A stretch of DNA of 64,000 bases from Hymenolepis diminuta (GCA_900708905.1 CAADRB010000009.1:569435-633434), one strand, 5' to 3'. Shown: positions 37,755-50,340, numbered from the stretch's first letter. Translations and numbers: made by a program. Notes: generated from the letters alone by a model not told the origin.

Positions 37755-39231
37755 TATGTAATTTAATGTAATAATGTAATAGAATGCACTACTTGCAAAT
37801 CTCAGCATATGCCAACTAACAGCTCTCTAAATCCAAATCTAAAACCCAATCTTTAAAACTTCGTCAATTGTGTAGTATGTAAATATATATTAAATTAATT
37901 GTACAATGTGAACTTCGACCGCTGTAAGACGAATGTGAACCGGCTTGAGATAAATGGGATTGTGGAAATGTAAGCAAGTATAAACATTCGCTCTAGAGAA
38001 CTTGTATCTATTATACCTATCACCCAGACGCATTTACAGTTTTAACTAAGCGGTATATATCAAAACACTCAAGGTACTTTACGTCTTGAATACGTTGTAA
38101 TTGTTGGTCTAAGAGCAAAAATCTCCTGATTTCATAATCGATTTAACTATCCTTGAATATGAGGTCTCTATCTAGACCGTCTTCGACTCAACCTATTGAT
38201 TTGACAGATCGCATATCGGGCCTAATAGCATCGGAATGTAATGAAGCATCTACGTTTGCTATATTCTTAATTACGATCTTTTTAAATGCAAAGCATAACT
38301 TTCGAGAGCTTCTTCTTAAACAGCAATAAATACATATGCAAATATTTCATTTAAAATAGGCAATATTATTTGTGCCGCGTAGAAATATGCGTTGTAAATG
38401 GTAATTTTTTAGTCTGCATTCTACTTTAACAAAATAAGTAGCTGATTTTGATTGAATGCAGTTTTGTAAATATTTATAAATATTTATTTATATAAATATA
38501 AATATTTATTCTGTATACCCTGATATATCGCCCATCGTTAATGAACATCATGTGCATTTGTATTTAGACTCCTGGGGAAGATGAATCACATGCCAGTGTG
38601 ATGAATGTACCAGTAAAAGGACAGCCATTTAATTTTTATGACTTAATCGAAATTTATTTCAAACATTACAAATTACAAAATCTCAAAACAAAAAACCAAC
38701 TTACAAATCTCAATCTGACACTGTAATCGCTTAAATTCTTCTATCCATTATCATGGTAGTGAATTATTTTGTAGCTCATTTTAAAATTACTTTGAAGAAA
38801 AACTCTACGCATTTCCAGAATTACTTTTTATTCCTATTCTCTATGACAATAGTTCGGTTTTTCGTCCACGAAGCTGGAGTGACGTCTTTTATGTCTCTAT
38901 GATGCATGACTCCTATCTGCCATCGATCGATTTCCAATCGATTTCTCCCTTTCTATAACGACCTCGTTTCAACAATTAGTACATCTGAGGTCATGCTCTC
39001 GAGCATCCTTACCCAAGTGTCTCATATAAAGCTATTTTTGTTTTCCACACAATAACGACGCATGCGTGTCAGGTACTGGCTCCTACGCTTCCCACTCATC
39101 TCCCCTCTTCCTCAGCACGCTACCCTCTCTATCTCTCTCCCTCACTAGTTTCAAATTCGTTGTCGCTTCATTGAATACATTTTTGGTCTACTCAACTCTT
39201 GGTGTTCTGCTCCACAATTGTTATTAGCTCT

Positions 39232-39317
39232 TACTCAAATAGCTACGAATTGGCGACTGTTACTGCTGTCGTAATTTGTTAGCCGTAAATCAATAGTTGT
39301 TATCTTAACTCCAACAA
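39232..39317 (+). repeat. Dispersed repeat R3, copy 2
   Basis: Direct-orientation match to window positions 1-73, ending at the same ctccaacaa. Sequence upstream (39090-39231) is pyrimidine-rich and may belong to the same element, but the other copy is cut by the window edge. A 5-bp atttt occurs both just after ...CCAACA and just before TGGTCTACTC near 39184. That would make a 133-bp TG...CA unit, but chance is likely in AT-rich DNA. Confidence 0.6.
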
Positions 39318-39593
39318 TTTTGTGAAACTTCACTGTATATTCTGAAAATTACAACAATTGCAATAATAATACTAATAACTTAAATTTCGCAAAATTAATC
39401 AGAAATGTGTCTGTTTAGGTATTTGATGGACTCTCTCTTCATTTATTTCGAGAAAGAATATTCAGACTTGCCATTTTCAGATAAATATTTTTATTAGAAT
39501 ACTCAGTTTTCAAAGGAACTTCTTGTAGGCATGTACGTTTCATGACTGAAGTTACACAATCGTTTAACAGTAAATAAATAATCACTTAATATG

Positions 39594-39612
39594 TATATAT
39601 ATATATATATAT
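39594..39612. repeat. (TA)n microsatellite
   Basis: Nineteen bases of alternating T and A, about 37 bp before the family 1 LTR copy B. Confidence 0.9.
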
Positions 39613-39648
39613 CGCATTTTGTCGTCAATTGAAAATATTATATTATCT

Positions 39649-40218
39649 TGTAGCGGCCGAGTCACCAGTTTGTGGCGGTCCTTTTGGCTAAAAGTAAATG
39701 AAAGAAAAAGAACGACAAGGATTGCGTTGACCAGGTTGTATTGAACAAAGCTCAGTACAAAGTCTCAAGGAAAAATAGGGAATTGGAGGAGAAGGATTGA
39801 GCAACGGGAGATGCGTCTGACGAGCTAGGGTTCCCTGGTGTGTGTGTGTCTAATGGAAGGCTGTTTATAACCGACACTTCGGGTGAGGACACGCATAAGG
39901 ATTTGGTTGTATGCGCGCTTTAATTGTTCGGGACGATTGTAGGAAAAGGAAGGGCCGGTACAGACAAGACTGGTTAATAACGACTGGTTAATAGCGGGGT
40001 TGATTAAGTGGTGTCTGCTACTATCGTCTGAGGTATATTTACCTTTTCCGGGTCGATGAGACATAGGCCAGCTGAGGACACACGATGTTTGTTTATGGAG
40101 TGCTTGGGTCGCAGGAATGATTAAAGGGTTACAGAGATTACTTATTAGGACAAGATAATCAAATTTAGTGATGATTAGGGATGGTGTAAGATAAAATATT
40201 TCGGAGAAGAGGGATTCA
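39649..40218 (-). repeat. Solo LTR-like repeat, family 1, copy B
   Basis: About 570 bp, inverted relative to copy A (2689-3142). It is longer than copy A because it keeps about 100 bp that copy A lacks. On the minus strand it ends ggtgactcggccgctaca. A 150-codon open frame crosses it on the minus strand (to about 40277), but it is not conserved in copy A and is treated as chance. No convincing target duplication is visible (tatct on the left, ttctt on the right). Confidence 0.65.
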
Positions 40219-42796
40219 TTCTTCAATCTCTTGTTAAGGAAATGGATTACAAACATGAAGCCGAATGTGATAAACATAAATTTTCGGTTTTGAAACCTAC
40301 TTTGGCGAAATAAGTATGAACTATTTTCGTTGGCTCAGTTTTGAACAAATCCAACACTGAGTTTCAGTCCATCTTATTATAATGATATTTTTTCATTCAT
40401 TTGCGGTTATATTCCCGGAGGAAACGAATAACCCATTTTGTCTTTTTTTGGTAGAAAGATTTAACTGATTAATTTTTTGTAAAATAATAGGAACTTGAAT
40501 AACATTAAGTGAATTTCAGAATGCAAAACGGACTTCCAAAGAACGTTTTAAAACACAAACACTATCCACTATCTCCATAGTGATTCTTGATTTGCAGATT
40601 TAACTATTATGGAATATTTTTCAAATATTTGTCAAAGCTTCACTAAATGATTTACTATATATAATCATCTACTATTTTTACACATTAACCTGTAAAATTA
40701 AGCAAACTCACCAGAATTCATAAATTAAATAGCCCATATTTTTGTTGATTTTAAGGAAAAAAGAGACTTATCATCCTGCTAAAAATATGTTCATTGAAAT
40801 ATTTCACTTAATACAGAGACTTCTTACAAGCACGTTCATTTCATGACTGATTCAAAATAGTTATTTTTTAATTTAATAAATATCAAATAATTATGTTCCT
40901 TTGCACTTTTGTCTAAAATTTAAAATGTCTTTTCAAAGATATAATAATTTGTTCATTCAGCAGAAGTTATAGAATCACCATACCGTAGTCAACGATCCGT
41001 GGTGACCTCAGCAATTCTGCTGTCATGTTCACGTGGATTTTATTAGACAGCATAATAATAGTCCATGCTAAAATAGTTTGGCTGAGTTGAGGCTGCCGAT
41101 CAAGTTTCATATTTTGAACCAAGGGTGACATAAAAGGTAACTCAAAATGGTATCTTGTTTTCAGTTTTCTGAGCATTAGTATTTTTGGACACGGATTTTA
41201 CTTGATCATAAACGATTCTGAATAAATTATATAAAGGTTTATTAACATCCTTCAACTAAATAAAAGATTTTTCTTCTATTTTGGTATGACAGTGAATTGA
41301 TACTAATTTTAAATTTCGTATTATGAAAAATTTGGGCAAAATTATCTGACGTCATCATCTTTGACTTATTTAAAAATTAAGTGAGATAATCATAGTTTGT
41401 TCATTTGTGAATGGTGATTCTGTTGAAGTAGACCGTGTCTGAGTTCTTTGGTGATAGTTCTGTTACCTGTTAGACAGTAATCTTTACCTAATGAAATGAC
41501 AATAATTCATGTATTTAAAGATCTCATTAATGATACGAGTTGGACCATATGATATAGAGCTTTCAGATTCTGCTAAATTGCAACTTAATGATGACTACTT
41601 TTCCTGTTTGACATTCCTTCCCAGTTTTGACTATCAATTTTTCTTTTATAGAAGCATCTTCGCTCCATTTCGTAGATTAAATATGTGTAAGGAGTTATAG
41701 TACGAAACCACACATCAGACAGCGTAAAATAATAGCAGAATGTTGGCATCGCCGATTTATTCATTTACTTCGTTACTTTCGAATGTTATATTGCTCAGAA
41801 AAAAGTGATCAAATATTTTGAGAATCTGTTTGAAACAGATCAAGGTTGAATTCAGAAGAACCAAAGTCTTTTCATTCAAAATAAAAAATGAAAGAAATAT
41901 ATTTTACTGGAATCACTTTTTAATTGTCTATTTAAGCAAAATATCGTATCAACTTTACAATTTGAACAGGAGGTATTTAGCTTTTCATATAGTATTTGTT
42001 TGGGGAGGAAAAAAGGCAAAACTAGGAATTTTAGTTTTTAAACCGAGATTTTCACATATATGTTGCTGCGGTTAGGGTCTCAAAGTACAAAATTATCGAA
42101 AGAAAAGTGGAAATTGTTAAAATATGGTTTTAAAGTATTCATTGTCAGCAAATTTAACTATCGTCTCTCAGTTTTCACGCAACTACCATCGAGTTAAATT
42201 TGTTTAATAATCCTGCAAAGTAGAATCACATTTTGATGATCGATTGGAACTCATGCTTGTCAGATTTAAGGTCACACCCATGATTAGTAATGATGAGATC
42301 ACACCATTTTGTATGATCACACTTTAATTAAATCGATTTGAACCCTAAGCACTTGCAGAGACCCACCTGAGTTCTTCTTAAGAAACGATAATAGTTCTAT
42401 CCTTTAAATTATACGCAATATAACAAAGCAACACGTGATCATAAGTTAAAACTGATAGGTTTGTTTAGCATATTGTAAAATATTTTCCAAAATCACAAGT
42501 AAAATTATTGAAAAATTCACAGTACCCACGCTGTTTGACTTGACCGTTTTAACCTTGTTAGCTGATTAACACCAATTGCAAATTCTTTAATAAATTAAAC
42601 TCTCTCCTCCATCTATTAAAAATTATATACTATGATTCATTTTTCTGATTCCTATAGTTGAGACGATCATTAAATGATTGAATTTTTCTTTTCAAATTTC
42701 CGGTTTACCTTTCGTTACCCCGCTAATAGCACAAATTGTTTGCAACATATCTATGATATCCCAAAGTCAAATATTGTCAGGGAAAAAAGGAAAGTA
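40219..42796. other. Intergenic, no firm feature
   Basis: AT-rich DNA before the Gypsy element. A segment near 40631-40860 weakly resembles 39311-39555 in the same orientation (tttgtcaaagcttcact and, about 190 bp on, acttctt...tttcatgactga), possibly an old local duplication. Open frames at 41509-41700 and 41818-42075 show no family signature. Confidence 0.4.
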
Positions 42797-43032
42797 TGAA
42801 AATTATTAAATATTTTTCCTTAGAACACATTAACATTTAATTTTATGTTTTTCTTATCTTTTATACAGAAAATAACGTTGTGTTATTAAACTATTTATCG
42901 AACTAATAAATAACCTTGTATTTTAAATTTTAATACAAACTGAGATATAGTGTCAGATTCCTAAGATTTGTCGCCTTTTTTCTTCTCTATCCGTAGTTTG
43001 CGGATATTTTGGCATTGTTAGCTGGAATTACA
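42797..43032 (+). repeat. 5' LTR of Gypsy element
   Basis: Begins tgaaaattattaaat and ends gctggaattaca. It aligns to the 3' LTR over its full length, including shared acattaacatttaa, taataaataa and ttcctc/ttcttc blocks. It is followed directly by taacttggcgtgg, where a primer-binding site would lie. Confidence 0.8.
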
Positions 43033-43264
43033 TAACTTGGCGTGGTATTGAAAAAGATCTCATTATTATGAAAACTGATGCAAAAAATGCTCCCGAAAAC
43101 AAATAAACCTGAGCAAATTTTCGAAAAGCATAAGGAAAATTCCATAAAGTAGAGGGAGCTTAGAGAACTTATGTTTATAAAAACATTAGGAAAACTTCTC
43201 GAAATCAACAGAATAGAAGTGTCTGAACTGGGGTCCTGGTCTCCTAGAAAGTTCCATTCCTAAA

Positions 43265-44020
43265 TTGGGCCCGGACAACCGTGTTTTACAAATCTGTGAA
43301 CTTCACCATGATTCAGAAGCTGATCATACGTTTAATAACTGGTTCGATAAAAGCAAGGGCATGTTCAGAAAAGATCTGACTGATATCACTGAAGAGGAAA
43401 GAACCAGATCCCTTCTTCGGCGACCAGGGATCGCAGAACTCAAGAAGTCAGAAAGATACATTAGTTTAAAGGGCTGGATGATTTCAAATCCGAGGAAGTA
43501 ATATTCATCCTCTGCAAACTTTTCAACAAAAAAATCATCAGCACTCCGTAAGTGCTCCAAATGTCTTGCATTAATAAGAGGTCTGATGAGGACTGGACAG
43601 ATCATGCTGACCAGATAAATGGAACTTTTGAACAGTTGGACTTCAGATTAATTTCAAACGATCACTTTAAGTGCCTTTTGTCCCTATGTTATTTGCGGGA
43701 TTCCTGCTATTCGGAAGGCCGTGTAGGAATTCTTAATATGATTAAATAAAATCATGGTATCACCTTAGGGGATTTAGGTGATGAATGTTGGGGAGTGGAT
43801 ACTGTCCTGGATGATCTAGCAGAACGCCGGTGAACACGGTTGTGACAGAAGAATGGCAAAACCGTCCAGAAAGAAGGGCAGACAGGAAAACATTTCAAAC
43901 AAAATGACCTCCTTAGTGTACCAACTATGCGCCGAAATGCGGCATTGCCAAGAGTGTTCTTAAAAAAATCACATTTGTGGAAAGGACATAAACAAGCGAA
44001 TTTCTGGGGTGAAACGAAGG
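43265..44020 (+). pseudogene. Gypsy gag remnant
   Basis: One frame reads LHHDSEADHTFNNWF, then KGMFRKDLTDITEEER and LLRRPGIAELK. A second, shifted frame near 43552-43748 reads DEDWTDHADQING, then EQLDF and DHFKCLLSLCYLRD. Together these follow the capsid region of Gypsy gag proteins known from helminths and arthropods. A decayed zinc-knuckle-like segment follows near 43920-44010. Frameshifts and stops separate the pieces, so no functional product is possible. Confidence 0.8.
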
Positions 44021-44129
44021 GCCACTTAAATAAATAGAAGATTGCAAAGTGATTTCTGGATCTTTTAATTCTTCCAGTGTTATCAGTTCAACCTCTGAAA
44101 ACAGAAGTTCTAACGGCGGCAGTTTTTAA

Positions 44130-46170
44130 CCTTGATGGTTAATGATAATAAAGTCAGGTTGGAATTAGATACTGTCTTTGACATCACTTTGACCTTAAGA
44201 AAGTCATGGAGAACCCTAGTCTGTTCAATGCTGGCACCGGCAAACCATATAGCGTGAAACGCTTATCGTGATCGGCAACTTACCGCAAAATGCTTCGTAA
44301 AAATCAACCTAACTTGGATCTTTTGAGTCTCGAGTGGTTGGACAAATTGAAGCTGCTGTGTTCGTGTATGTGTTGATTTTCGCATTGGTCTGAACGTAGC
44401 CCTAGAAGACAACCACCATTCCCTTCCTGTTACTGAAGATTATTTGCAAATCTCAACGGCGATACTTGTTTTACGAAGTTAGATTTATCGGTGGCTTATC
44501 TGCATATGGAGGTTGAACTAGAATGTTTTGAATATCTGATCGTCAACAAGCACCGTTCTCTATATCAATTAACTAGACCTCCGCTCGAAGTGAAAACAGC
44601 CTTTTTTATCTCCCGACACATAATGGACAATATGAACACAGCCATATCTATGGACTATATCATAGTAGTTGGACGAAAGGAGAAAGAACCTGTGGTGCGA
44701 ATAGAATGTTTACTTGAATGCACTTCCGATTATGGTTTTCACCAGAGTGTGAGTTTTTGAAATCCATAAAGTATCTTGTATTTAATTTTAACTTGGAAGG
44801 TCGCCGTTCTGATACTGAACAAATTTGAACTATTTTGAATACACCATCTCCAACCGATGTCCAAACGCTTCGTTCATTCCTGCGATAATTAATTACTACA
44901 GCAGTTTTCTACCTTACCTGCATGAATTTCGTGGACCATTGAATCGTCTCCATCAGAAAGACACTAATTTGGCGACCCTGAAAGAGTGTTTGAGAAGCTG
45001 AGGTCTATACTGCAATCAGATATGATTCCGGCTCAGTATAAGTCAGAATTGCCGTTAATTGTCGCAGCAGATGCTTCAAGTTAAGATAAGGAACAGTGAT
45101 CTCATGTTTTTCCAGATGGCTCAGAGAAGGCTTTTGGTTTATAAATCTAGTTCGGTGACACCAACAGAAAAGGACTATGAACAAATTGAGGAAGTAGTAC
45201 TTGCCTATGCAGTGAAAAAGTCCCATAAATTGTCTACGGTCACCACTTTATTTTTCTGGAAAGTAAACCCTTCTTACCAATTTTTGGACCCAAAAAGGAC
45301 ATTCCAACATATTCAGTCGACCGTCTTCAGTGCTTGGCAAAAACTTTGATAGGGTATGATTTCGAAATTAAATGTCGGAAAACTACTGAGTTCGGACAAG
45401 CTGACGGATTATCACCGTTAACTGTGAAACCATAAACACCTATAGAAGAAACCGCCATTGCAGATATAGCTGGAAAAGCGCATATACTGCATTACTCTTA
45501 CGGCAGAGCAAACAAAACATGCTTCAGCTGTAGACTCAACTATCAGAAAATCTATGGTATTTGTAAAAGGTAAATGGCCATTTTCATTCATTAAAGGGAA
45601 CTCGTTGGATCCATTCCGCCATCGTAGACCCCTGCATCTTTTTTAATGAGAAAGCTGGAACCAAGCAAAGAACTCTCCGTCAACTTTACTCAAATCGAAT
45701 AAAAGTGCTAGCCAGAGGATAAATACGCTGACCGGGAATGGGTGATGTCATGGAGCTGCTTGTCATAGAATGTCTCAAATGTCAGAATGCTGTCAGAAGC
45801 CATCCAATTTAAAAACCAATGCTGCAGTTCCCTATGAAGGCACCATGGAGGAGAGTGCATGAGAATTTTGCTGATCCTGTCAATGGTGATGTCTGCCTAT
45901 TACTGGTGCACTCACACTCCAAGTGACTGGAAGAATTATCAATGCTGTTAACAAATAGTGCAGCGAATAACAGCATCTTGAACTCATTTTTACAAAGCTG
46001 GGTTTCTCGAAAATTCTGGTACCAGACAATGGAACACAATTCTGTCTGTCGCAGTTCAAATAATACGGCAGACAAAAACTATTGATTATATTCGTGCGCC
46101 CCATATCATCCATTATCAAACGGCCTGGCAGAGCGATTTGTTGACACATTCAAAGGGTCCTACTGTTGAA
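44130..46170 (+). pseudogene. Gypsy pol remnant (PR, RT, RNase H, truncated IN)
   Basis: A protease trace (LELDT, FDITLTL) lies near 44160. Reverse transcriptase is recognisable at about 44400-44760 (AYLHMEVELE, then NKHRSLYQLTRPP, then MDYIIVVGRKEKE). The usual YxDD catalytic box is mutated to SMDY, so polymerase activity is lost. RNase H spans about 45040-45430 (IVAADASS, HVFPDGSEKA, GYDFEIK, TTEFGQAD). The integrase core spans about 45830-46160 (FTKLGFSKILVPDNGTQFC and a final RFVDTFK-like end). The segments lie in different frames with many stops. The gene breaks off at the 3' LTR, missing the integrase C terminus. Confidence 0.85.
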
Positions 46171-46406
46171 TGAATAAATTATTAAACGCTTTCCCCTAGA
46201 AGACATTAACATTTAATTTAATATTTTTCTACTCTTTTGTATTGAAGATAATGTTTTGTTACTGAAATAGTTTAATCAAGGTAATAAATAATCTCGCATG
46301 TTTCATTTTAGTACGAATTGAAATATGAAGTGTCGGATTCTGAGTTTGTCTCCTTTTTTCCTCTTTGCTCCTAGTTTGTGGATACTTTAACGTTGCTGGA
46401 AGAACA
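46171..46406 (+). repeat. 3' LTR of Gypsy element
   Basis: Direct repeat of 42797-43032 with equal length. It begins tgaataaattattaaac and ends gctggaagaaca. Confidence 0.8.
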
Positions 46407-46560
46407 TTAAATTCATTACCGAAACGGAATTTTTACTCGATTTAAGAAGCCCTTAATATATTTGTTTTAACGGCATATTAGTTACTCACAACCTCACTTT
46501 GTTAAAACGCGTACTTTAAGCCACTAATGTCAACTAAACTTTGATATAATCATGTTTCAG
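46407..46560. other. Short unique spacer after the 3' LTR
   Basis: AT-rich host DNA ending in a good polypyrimidine/acceptor context, catgtttcag, at 46560. Confidence 0.4.
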
Positions 46561-46676
46561 GTATACACAGACCGAAAGTTCATCATCTAGATCAACTTAC
46601 GTTAGTAGAAGTAGCTAATTCTTTAGAACATCTGCTAGATCAGATTGACATTGATTGTAACTCGACAATCCATTGA
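46561..46676 (+). CDS. Candidate exon, unknown protein
   Basis: Immediately after the acceptor atgtttcag, 37 open codons read IHRPKVHHLDQL, then TLVEVANSLEHLL, then DQIDIDC and a stop. The composition is protein-like (charged, Leu-periodic) and unlike nearby noncoding frames. It could be a terminal exon. A GTAACT inside it (46657) could instead be a donor, but it does not join in frame to the next candidate at 46742. No family recognised. Confidence 0.3.
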
Positions 46677-46741
46677 ACAACTGGGAAATAAATCAAAATC
46701 AAAAAACATTTTCCATTCCACTATTCTTCTGTTCGCTCAAG

Positions 46742-46801
46742 AATCTCCTTCTCGGATACAAGCATGCAATAAAAGAAATTGGCAGTGCAATCACCATTCA
46801 G
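46742..46801 (+). CDS. Candidate 60-nt internal exon
   Basis: Sixty bases flanked by a strong acceptor (ttctgttcgctcaag) and a good donor (ATTCAG|GTAATT). Phase 0 reads NLLLGYKHAIKEIGSAITIQ, an amphipathic 20-residue segment. Small size and lack of neighbours make this tentative. It might be unrelated to 46561-46676. Confidence 0.25.
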
Positions 46802-49800
46802 GTAATTTACGCTGTCTGATGTACGCTTTCATAGAAAAATTTAAAGTTCAAGGCTACTCCACTAATTAAAGAGAAAATTTTTCCATGAATATGCCCTTCA
46901 GAACGAAAAGTAACAGGTAAAAGCTAGAAAGGAAAGTCTGAACGCAAAATTGTAATAATTGAAGTCATGCATCTTTCTCCTAACTGAAGGCCACGGAGCA
47001 TGTTGTCCGGTGTTCACCATCGATAAAATTGTTGAACATAGGGATCCATTATTACTACGTTGAAACCGGCGCATTTGATTTATAAGGACAAAAACTGGCC
47101 AAAACTCAGTTTAAAACATAGTTTTAATGAATTTTTAAAAATTACAATTTATTTTTAAGAAATATCATAGTCGAGATCACCCCATTTACATTGAATGTCA
47201 ATATAAATCTTATAATTTTATAATTTGTGCGATCCAAGTTTGTAAAATTTTCATTTCTTCCCGCCGAATCTCTCCGTACGTAAGGCGAATTTTTTCGATA
47301 TTTTAAAATCTAAATACACTGTGTAATCACAATATTAAAATAGCAGAACCTCTCAAAAATTTGGTGGTTTTAACTTAAAATGCTATTGGTAATTACTTGT
47401 GTATACCCCACCTGCAAGAACTTTGTATGTAGGTACTCGATTTAAGTGCTTTTGCACTAGGTAAAATAGCTTGTCATTCAATCATGTGTTCTTATCTCAT
47501 TAAATCGGTAAGTGAGAGTGAGATTATAATATACATTCTTCTCATAAAATTAATGTGATTTTCATGCCATTTTTCACGGGATTTCAAACCCTCACATATC
47601 TTTAGTGGAAAATTCCGAATAATAGAAGTTATGTTACATCTGCTTGTCAGTGTAAGACATAGAATAAACATCAATATTTATATGAATTTTACCTTGCATT
47701 TATAAATATGAGTACATAAGTCCTGATACATATCTAAAATTAATTACCTTTTTTGCTTTTAATTAATTTTATAAACAGGTTTTACGGATTGTTATAAGTA
47801 TGGTAAAATGATCACTCACAAATCACAAGATAATGGGATCCTAAATTACTCGATTTAGTTCGGGTACTTTGGTGAAGAGATATCTTAATGACTGGTATTT
47901 CGTTTCAAAACAATTTTAATTGTTTATAAAAATTATCCGGTCCTAATTGATTAAGTAATAAGTTTTTTTCATATTTTTTGCATACTTTTATCATTATATA
48001 AATAGATTAATGGAATTTAACTGACGGCGCATTAGCAGTACTCGTGTTAATTTTATTTAATAATAGATAAGATTATGTCTTAGGTATTATATTGGAGCCT
48101 CGTCAGGCACAAAATTAGCGAAAGTTAGTTCTTCTGTTGAGCTGTTGGTTCACAATTGTGATAGCGGTGGCATTTGAGTGCATTATTAAACAGCTTAAAT
48201 TAGCAAGTTGCATTTGATCTGGAGACAAATGTGTTGGAATATTAACACGTTTCTTTCATTTTTAAGGTTTGTATGGCGCGGTGTTATTTATATACTATCT
48301 GGCTTCTGGATCAAACTAGCTAGAATTTAATCAGTAGAGGAACTTACCAATGGATACTATAATGGCTAATAATCAGGTACATCAACAGGATTTAATTTGA
48401 TTAATCAAATTCTAGAGCACGGTTAACGTAAATTATATTATTATCTAATTATCTGAGATATAAAAATCCGCCCCATTCCTCTCAGGTCTCGCCCGCGCAA
48501 AATTATCACATTTTATCTTTGGACCGTCTAGTGTCGTAGGCTAAGAAAATTGATTCCGCTTTGAAAGAATGTGAAAGTGGAATGAGTTGTGACATGGAGG
48601 CAAAATTGGCGCCAGGCGCCTTCGGGTGAATGGGTCACTCAGCAGAGAGCGTTTACTTTAAGGATATTTCTACTCAATGTAAAATTTGAATTTCGTAAAT
48701 TAAAAATGAGCGTATTAGCATAAGAAGCAAGAGTTGCTTTCACATTACTAACAATAATAAATTTTATTCATTTCAAACATGCCTTAAGAAATTTGACGAA
48801 GAATACTTTAGTTATTCATAATGAATATAGCTATTTATCTAGCACAATATCCAATCCTGAGGATCATACAAAGGAAAAAGTAAATGGAGGTAAGTAGACC
48901 TCTTTAATCATCTCAGCAATAAAAAATATACGAGTATATGGTTTTAGTGAGAACACATTGTGTATCATACTGATAGCTGAAAATGAATTACGAAATTCTG
49001 TTATAGAATTGCGCATTTACATCAAAAATAAAAATGAAGGGGAAATGGAGCTCTCAAAAAGCAGTGAATACCATCACTTCATCTTAATATCCGTTAACGT
49101 ATTTTGAAATGGACCTGTCATTGAAAAAGGGTTCATTCGTTTAAATGCTATACATCCATAACATCTACGGTCAACTACCTCAAAGGAACCTTTCAGTAAA
49201 AATCGATGCAAGTTGATCAAAATGATAGCGACTTATGGCAATTAAAATATGGGCACCAAGAGCAACTGTTAGAAGAAGAATAGTTGGAAATACTTAAGCT
49301 TGAAACTTATCTCTTTCTTTGTAATGATGAATGAGAAACTATGAATAGAATCTCCTTCTATCGAATGGTTGAAAGATTGGTTTAACTGACCAAATAATTA
49401 GGAAACAGACAGCAAAATAGGTGCACTCGTACTTAGCAAAACATTACAGCCTTTTGTCTGAAGAACAATTATCGCCAACTGGACTTGATTTAATGGGCTT
49501 TATTTTTCACCGGTAAATCAATCGTTATTTAAATAATAGACTTCTTAGCATTATTCTAATGAATTAATTATAAATAATTTTTAGAACGCAATCAGTATAC
49601 AACTTTCCTTTCTCAGGCACTAGATGCAGTCTAAGAAACTGAGTTTTCATTATTACGAAAAACAAATCTTTTTCCATTCAATAACAGCCTTATAAAGAAA
49701 TCTAGATCATTCTGAACTGCTGTTAAATTTATTATGGGGAATAAAATATGTCCAGAAATTTATTCAACGCACAGTTTCCACTTTAATTATGTGGTACCAA

Positions 49801-50340
49801 CTCTTTTTATGCTATTCATATGACAAAATACCTAATTGAATTAAGAAGTGGGGCTGTCAGTATGTTATAATTTTAATTTATGTGTCTGATCCTAAGAAAC
49901 TATAAGTTAGAAGAAGGAAATCGTGTTCAAATTATATAATTCTCAATTCTTTTTCATTTCCATTCCACAGCTTTTACATCAACAAACAAGATTCAGTATG
50001 TTAATATGACTATGTTAAATTGGGAAAAAATACGGGAATCAGTTATCAAGTTGAAAGAAATCGCAATGTGACTGTGAGTTAATTACACAACTTGGAAACT
50101 TATGATGAAAGCTAAATTATAAATAACCCCAAATGAAGCACAAACAATTTCATGAAGTTGATCACAGAGAAATTTTGTAATGAAATTAATTTATCAATTA
50201 TCTTTGTCATTCTGGGAGTTTACGATGCAGGATATCGATCGGAAAAATTCATTTCTCTGTTAATACGAAGTTGTATCGAAATTCCAATGATTCCTTCATC
50301 ACATATTCTCTTCATATTGAATAAAAACAACTCATTTGTA
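46802..50340. other. Intergenic, no firm feature
   Basis: AT-rich DNA with one GC-richer patch at about 48474-48650, holding a near-palindromic GGCGCCAGGCGCC. No coding segment is supported. Confidence 0.4.

Larger units (their letters stand above)
36650..39231. other. Intergenic with simple repeats
   Basis: No gene seen. Contains a CAAT microsatellite (37041-37080), an AT-rich palindromic tract (37721-37754) and a tract of repeated aaatattta units near 38466-38510. Pyrimidine-rich DNA at 39090-39160 precedes repeat R3 and may belong to it. Confidence 0.45.
42797..46406 (+). mobile_element. Degenerate Gypsy-type LTR retrotransposon
   Basis: Two direct repeats of 236 bp (42797-43032 and 46171-46406) bracket a 3.1-kb interior with decayed gag and pol. 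The domain order is gag, protease, reverse transcriptase, RNase H, integrase, which is the order of Gypsy (Metaviridae-like) elements rather than Copia. The interior is shorter than a complete element and ends partway through the integrase region, so the 3' part of pol is deleted. Stops and frameshifts occur every few dozen codons. The LTRs have diverged noticeably, indicating an old insertion. No matching target duplication was found at the chosen ends. Confidence 0.9.

Noticed and set aside
2689..40218. Large inverted segmental duplication
   Set aside because: Only the LTR-like repeats match. Spacing between them differs on the two sides, flanks do not align, target duplications differ, and repeat R3 is in direct rather than inverted orientation.
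39825..40277. 150-codon minus-strand open frame
   Set aside because: Lies almost entirely within the family 1 LTR, is interrupted in copy A, and has no protein-family signature.
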